From contig CAMFGZ010000020.1 in NCBI GenBank assembly GCA_945952105.1, forward strand, positions 45,772 to 109,771: a stretch of 64,000 bases of DNA. Direction: 5' to 3'. Source of the DNA: an uncultured Rhodospirillaceae bacterium. Lineage in GTDB: Bacteria; Pseudomonadota; Alphaproteobacteria; Reyranellales; Reyranellaceae. Of this stretch, positions 62,626-64,000 are shown piece after piece (position 1 is the first letter of the stretch; the number at the start of each line of letters is the position of its first letter). Both the position numbers and the translations under genes were made by a program. The notes beneath the pieces were generated by a model. The model made no database searches and was not told the DNA's origin. It saw nothing but the letters and a program-made list of their open reading frames with translations.

Positions 62626-63867
62626 ATGACCAGCCTCGAAACAACTGCCCTTCCCGTCTCCCTCGCCGACGTGCGCGACGCCGCCGCGCGCATCAAGGGC
62701 GCGGTCGTGCATACGCCCTGCCTGCGCAGCGAGACGCTGTCGCGCATCGCCAAGGCAGATGTCTGGGTGAAGTTCGAGAACCTGCAGTTTACCGCCTCCT
62801 TCAAGGAGCGCGGCGCGCTGAACACGCTGCTGCAGCTCACCGACGAGGAGCGCCGCCGCGGCGTGATCGCCATGTCGGCAGGCAACCACGCGCAGGGCGT
62901 CGCCTATCACGCGGGCCGGCTCGGCATTCCCGCGACCATCGTGATGCCGTCCTTCACACCCAACACCAAGGTGAAGCACACGCGCGACCACGGCGCGCGG
63001 GTCGTGCTGATCGGCGACACGCTGGCCGAAGCGGCGGCCGAGGCCCATCGTCTGGCCGACGCGGAGAAGCTGGTCTTCGTCCATCCCTACGACGATCCGC
63101 GCATCATCGCGGGCCAGGGCACGATCGCGCTGGAGATGATCGAGGACGCACCGGAGATCGACACGCTGGTCGTGCCGGTCGGCGGCGGCGGCATGCTTGC
63201 CGGCTGCGCCGTCGCCGCGCGCGGCCTCAAGCCCGACGTGAAGATGATCGGCGTCGAATCGGCCGGCTACTCGGCGATGCGCCAGCTCCTGGCCGGCGAG
63301 ACGGTGACGGTGGGCGGCGACACGATCGCCGAGGGCATCGCCGTGCGCGACATCGGCCAGACGCCGCTCGCCATCGCCCGCGCGTTGGTCGACCGGGTGC
63401 TGGCGGTCGACGAGGTGGCGATCGAGCGCGCCATCGCGCTCTTCCTGGAGGTCGAGAAGACCGTGGCCGAGGGCGCGGGCGCCGCCGGCCTCGCCGCACT
63501 GCTCGCCCATCCGGAGGTCTTCAAGGGCCGCAAGGTCGGGCTGGTCCTGTGTGGGGGCAACATCGACACCCGCCTGCTGGCGTCGGTCCTGCTGCGCGGG
63601 CTGGTCCGCGACGGCCGCATCGTGCGGCTGCGCCTGATGATCCCCGACCTGCCCGGCCAGCTCGCCCGGGTGGCCCGCCTGATCGGCGGTGCTGGCGGTA
63701 ACATCGTAGAAGTCCAGCACCAGCGACTTTTCGGCAGCGTCGTCGCGAAATCGACCGAACTCGACGTCACCGTCGAAAGCCGCGACCGCGACCACGCCCG
63801 CGAACTGGTCGCGACGCTGCAGGCCGAGGGCTTCACGGTCCGCGTCCTGGAGGGGGCGGACGCGTAG
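62626..63867 (+). CDS. Threonine ammonia-lyase (with C-terminal ACT domain)
   Basis: A 413-residue PLP enzyme that deaminates threonine (or serine) to 2-oxobutyrate. The PLP Lys is in FTASFKERGALN. The phosphate-binding Gly-rich loop is VPVGGGGML. SAGNHAQG is the conserved substrate/PLP region. The last 80 residues form an ACT domain (DLPGQLARVARLIGGAGGNIVEVQHQR), typical of the TdcB-type lyases that carry one ACT, shorter than biosynthetic IlvA with two. The FAD oxidase and opine-dehydrogenase genes lie upstream in the same direction. Confidence 0.93.
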   Translation: MTSLETTALPVSLADVRDAAARIKGAVVHTPCLRSETLSRIAKADVWVKFENLQFTASFKERGALNTLLQLTDEERRRGVIAMSAGNHAQGVAYHAGRLGIPATIVMPSFTPNTKVKHTRDHGARVVLIGDTLAEAAAEAHRLADAEKLVFVHPYDDPRIIAGQGTIALEMIEDAPEIDTLVVPVGGGGMLAGCAVAARGLKPDVKMIGVESAGYSAMRQLLAGETVTVGGDTIAEGIAVRDIGQTPLAIARALVDRVLAVDEVAIERAIALFLEVEKTVAEGAGAAGLAALLAHPEVFKGRKVGLVLCGGNIDTRLLASVLLRGLVRDGRIVRLRLMIPDLPGQLARVARLIGGAGGNIVEVQHQRLFGSVVAKSTELDVTVESRDRDHARELVATLQAEGFTVRVLEGADA

Positions 63868-64000
63868 GCCTCACAGTGGTCGGACTTCGTCACCACAAGT
63901 AGGAAAACGAACGCCAGCGCGAACCTAACTGGACAGCGTAGGAACGCCTAGAGCGTTTCATGGCTTGAGTGAATCGAAGGGGATTCCCGAGCGGTCGAGA
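63868..64000. other. Terminal non-coding strip
   Basis: 133 bases after the threonine ammonia-lyase stop. No gene is supported. The segment CTAGAGCGTTTCATGGCTTGAGTGAATCG (63949 onward, described here by position and its ends CTAGAGCG and GAATCG) resembles intergenic repeats often seen in alphaproteobacteria. It has no partner in this window. Confidence 0.4.

Overview
The window is high-GC, densely coded, IS-free bacterial chromosome. Gene content points to an alphaproteobacterium: a hisA-hisF-hisE-HIT run, a hemD-Mic60-HemY run, a RegB/RegA redox pair, a DUF1674 (SdhAF4-type) protein, an Rnk-type regulator, MutS and a MaeB-type malic enzyme. A Rhodospirillales/Reyranella-like origin is my inference from this mixture and was not tested by a database search. 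I saw no rRNA, tRNA, CRISPR array or transposase.

Layout. 0-5.5 kb: the end of histidine biosynthesis, a HIT protein, an exported hydrolase, a TauD-type dioxygenase and an AGPS-like FAD oxidase. 5.5-9.3 kb: small membrane proteins, a cytochrome P460 and ComM. 9.4-12.9 kb: an operon of acyl-CoA dehydrogenase, a class-III PLP enzyme of the phospho-lyase type and a small-molecule kinase. 12.9-13.6 kb: a PIN/Phd toxin-antitoxin pair with a perfect operator palindrome. 13.7-21.2 kb: an acyl-CoA ligase translationally coupled to a complete Dpp/Opp-type importer. 21.3-23.7 kb: an SGNH hydrolase and a class-III CoA-transferase.

23.8-28.7 kb: the most unusual block. A six-gene reverse-strand run encodes a small membrane protein, a CydA-like membrane protein fused to a C-terminal cytochrome c domain, a second and apparently paralogous membrane subunit, a 58-residue single-span protein, and then RegB and RegA. 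It looks like an uncharacterised quinol/cytochrome c redox complex with its own redox sensor. The regB reading frame is broken near its 3' end by one extra G in a homopolymer, and it may start at ATT.

28.8-35.6 kb: an MgtC protein and two adjacent NitT/TauT-type ABC systems with only one binding protein between them. 35.9-39.1 kb: a sugar-acid dehydratase, a GNAT enzyme and argC. 39.5-41.5 kb: a MarR-controlled module of lower GC and an ATC-hydrolase-like protein. 41.6-48 kb: an exported lipase-like hydrolase, ogt, a single-ORF hemD-mic60 fusion, HemY and a core-MetE protein. 48.1-49.1 kb: a membrane gene bracketed by 31-bp inverted repeats. 49.1-54.9 kb: mutS, maeB, a LysE-like remnant and rnk. 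55.1-60 kb: tandem ketopantoate-reductase paralogues, a HAD phosphatase, rmuC, htpX and DUF1674. 60.1-63.9 kb: a FAD amine/amino-acid oxidase, an opine-dehydrogenase-family protein and threonine ammonia-lyase.

Several palindromic repeat families lie between genes. One, a double hairpin, occurs twice (15.66 and 62.53 kb), with paired base changes that preserve each hairpin.
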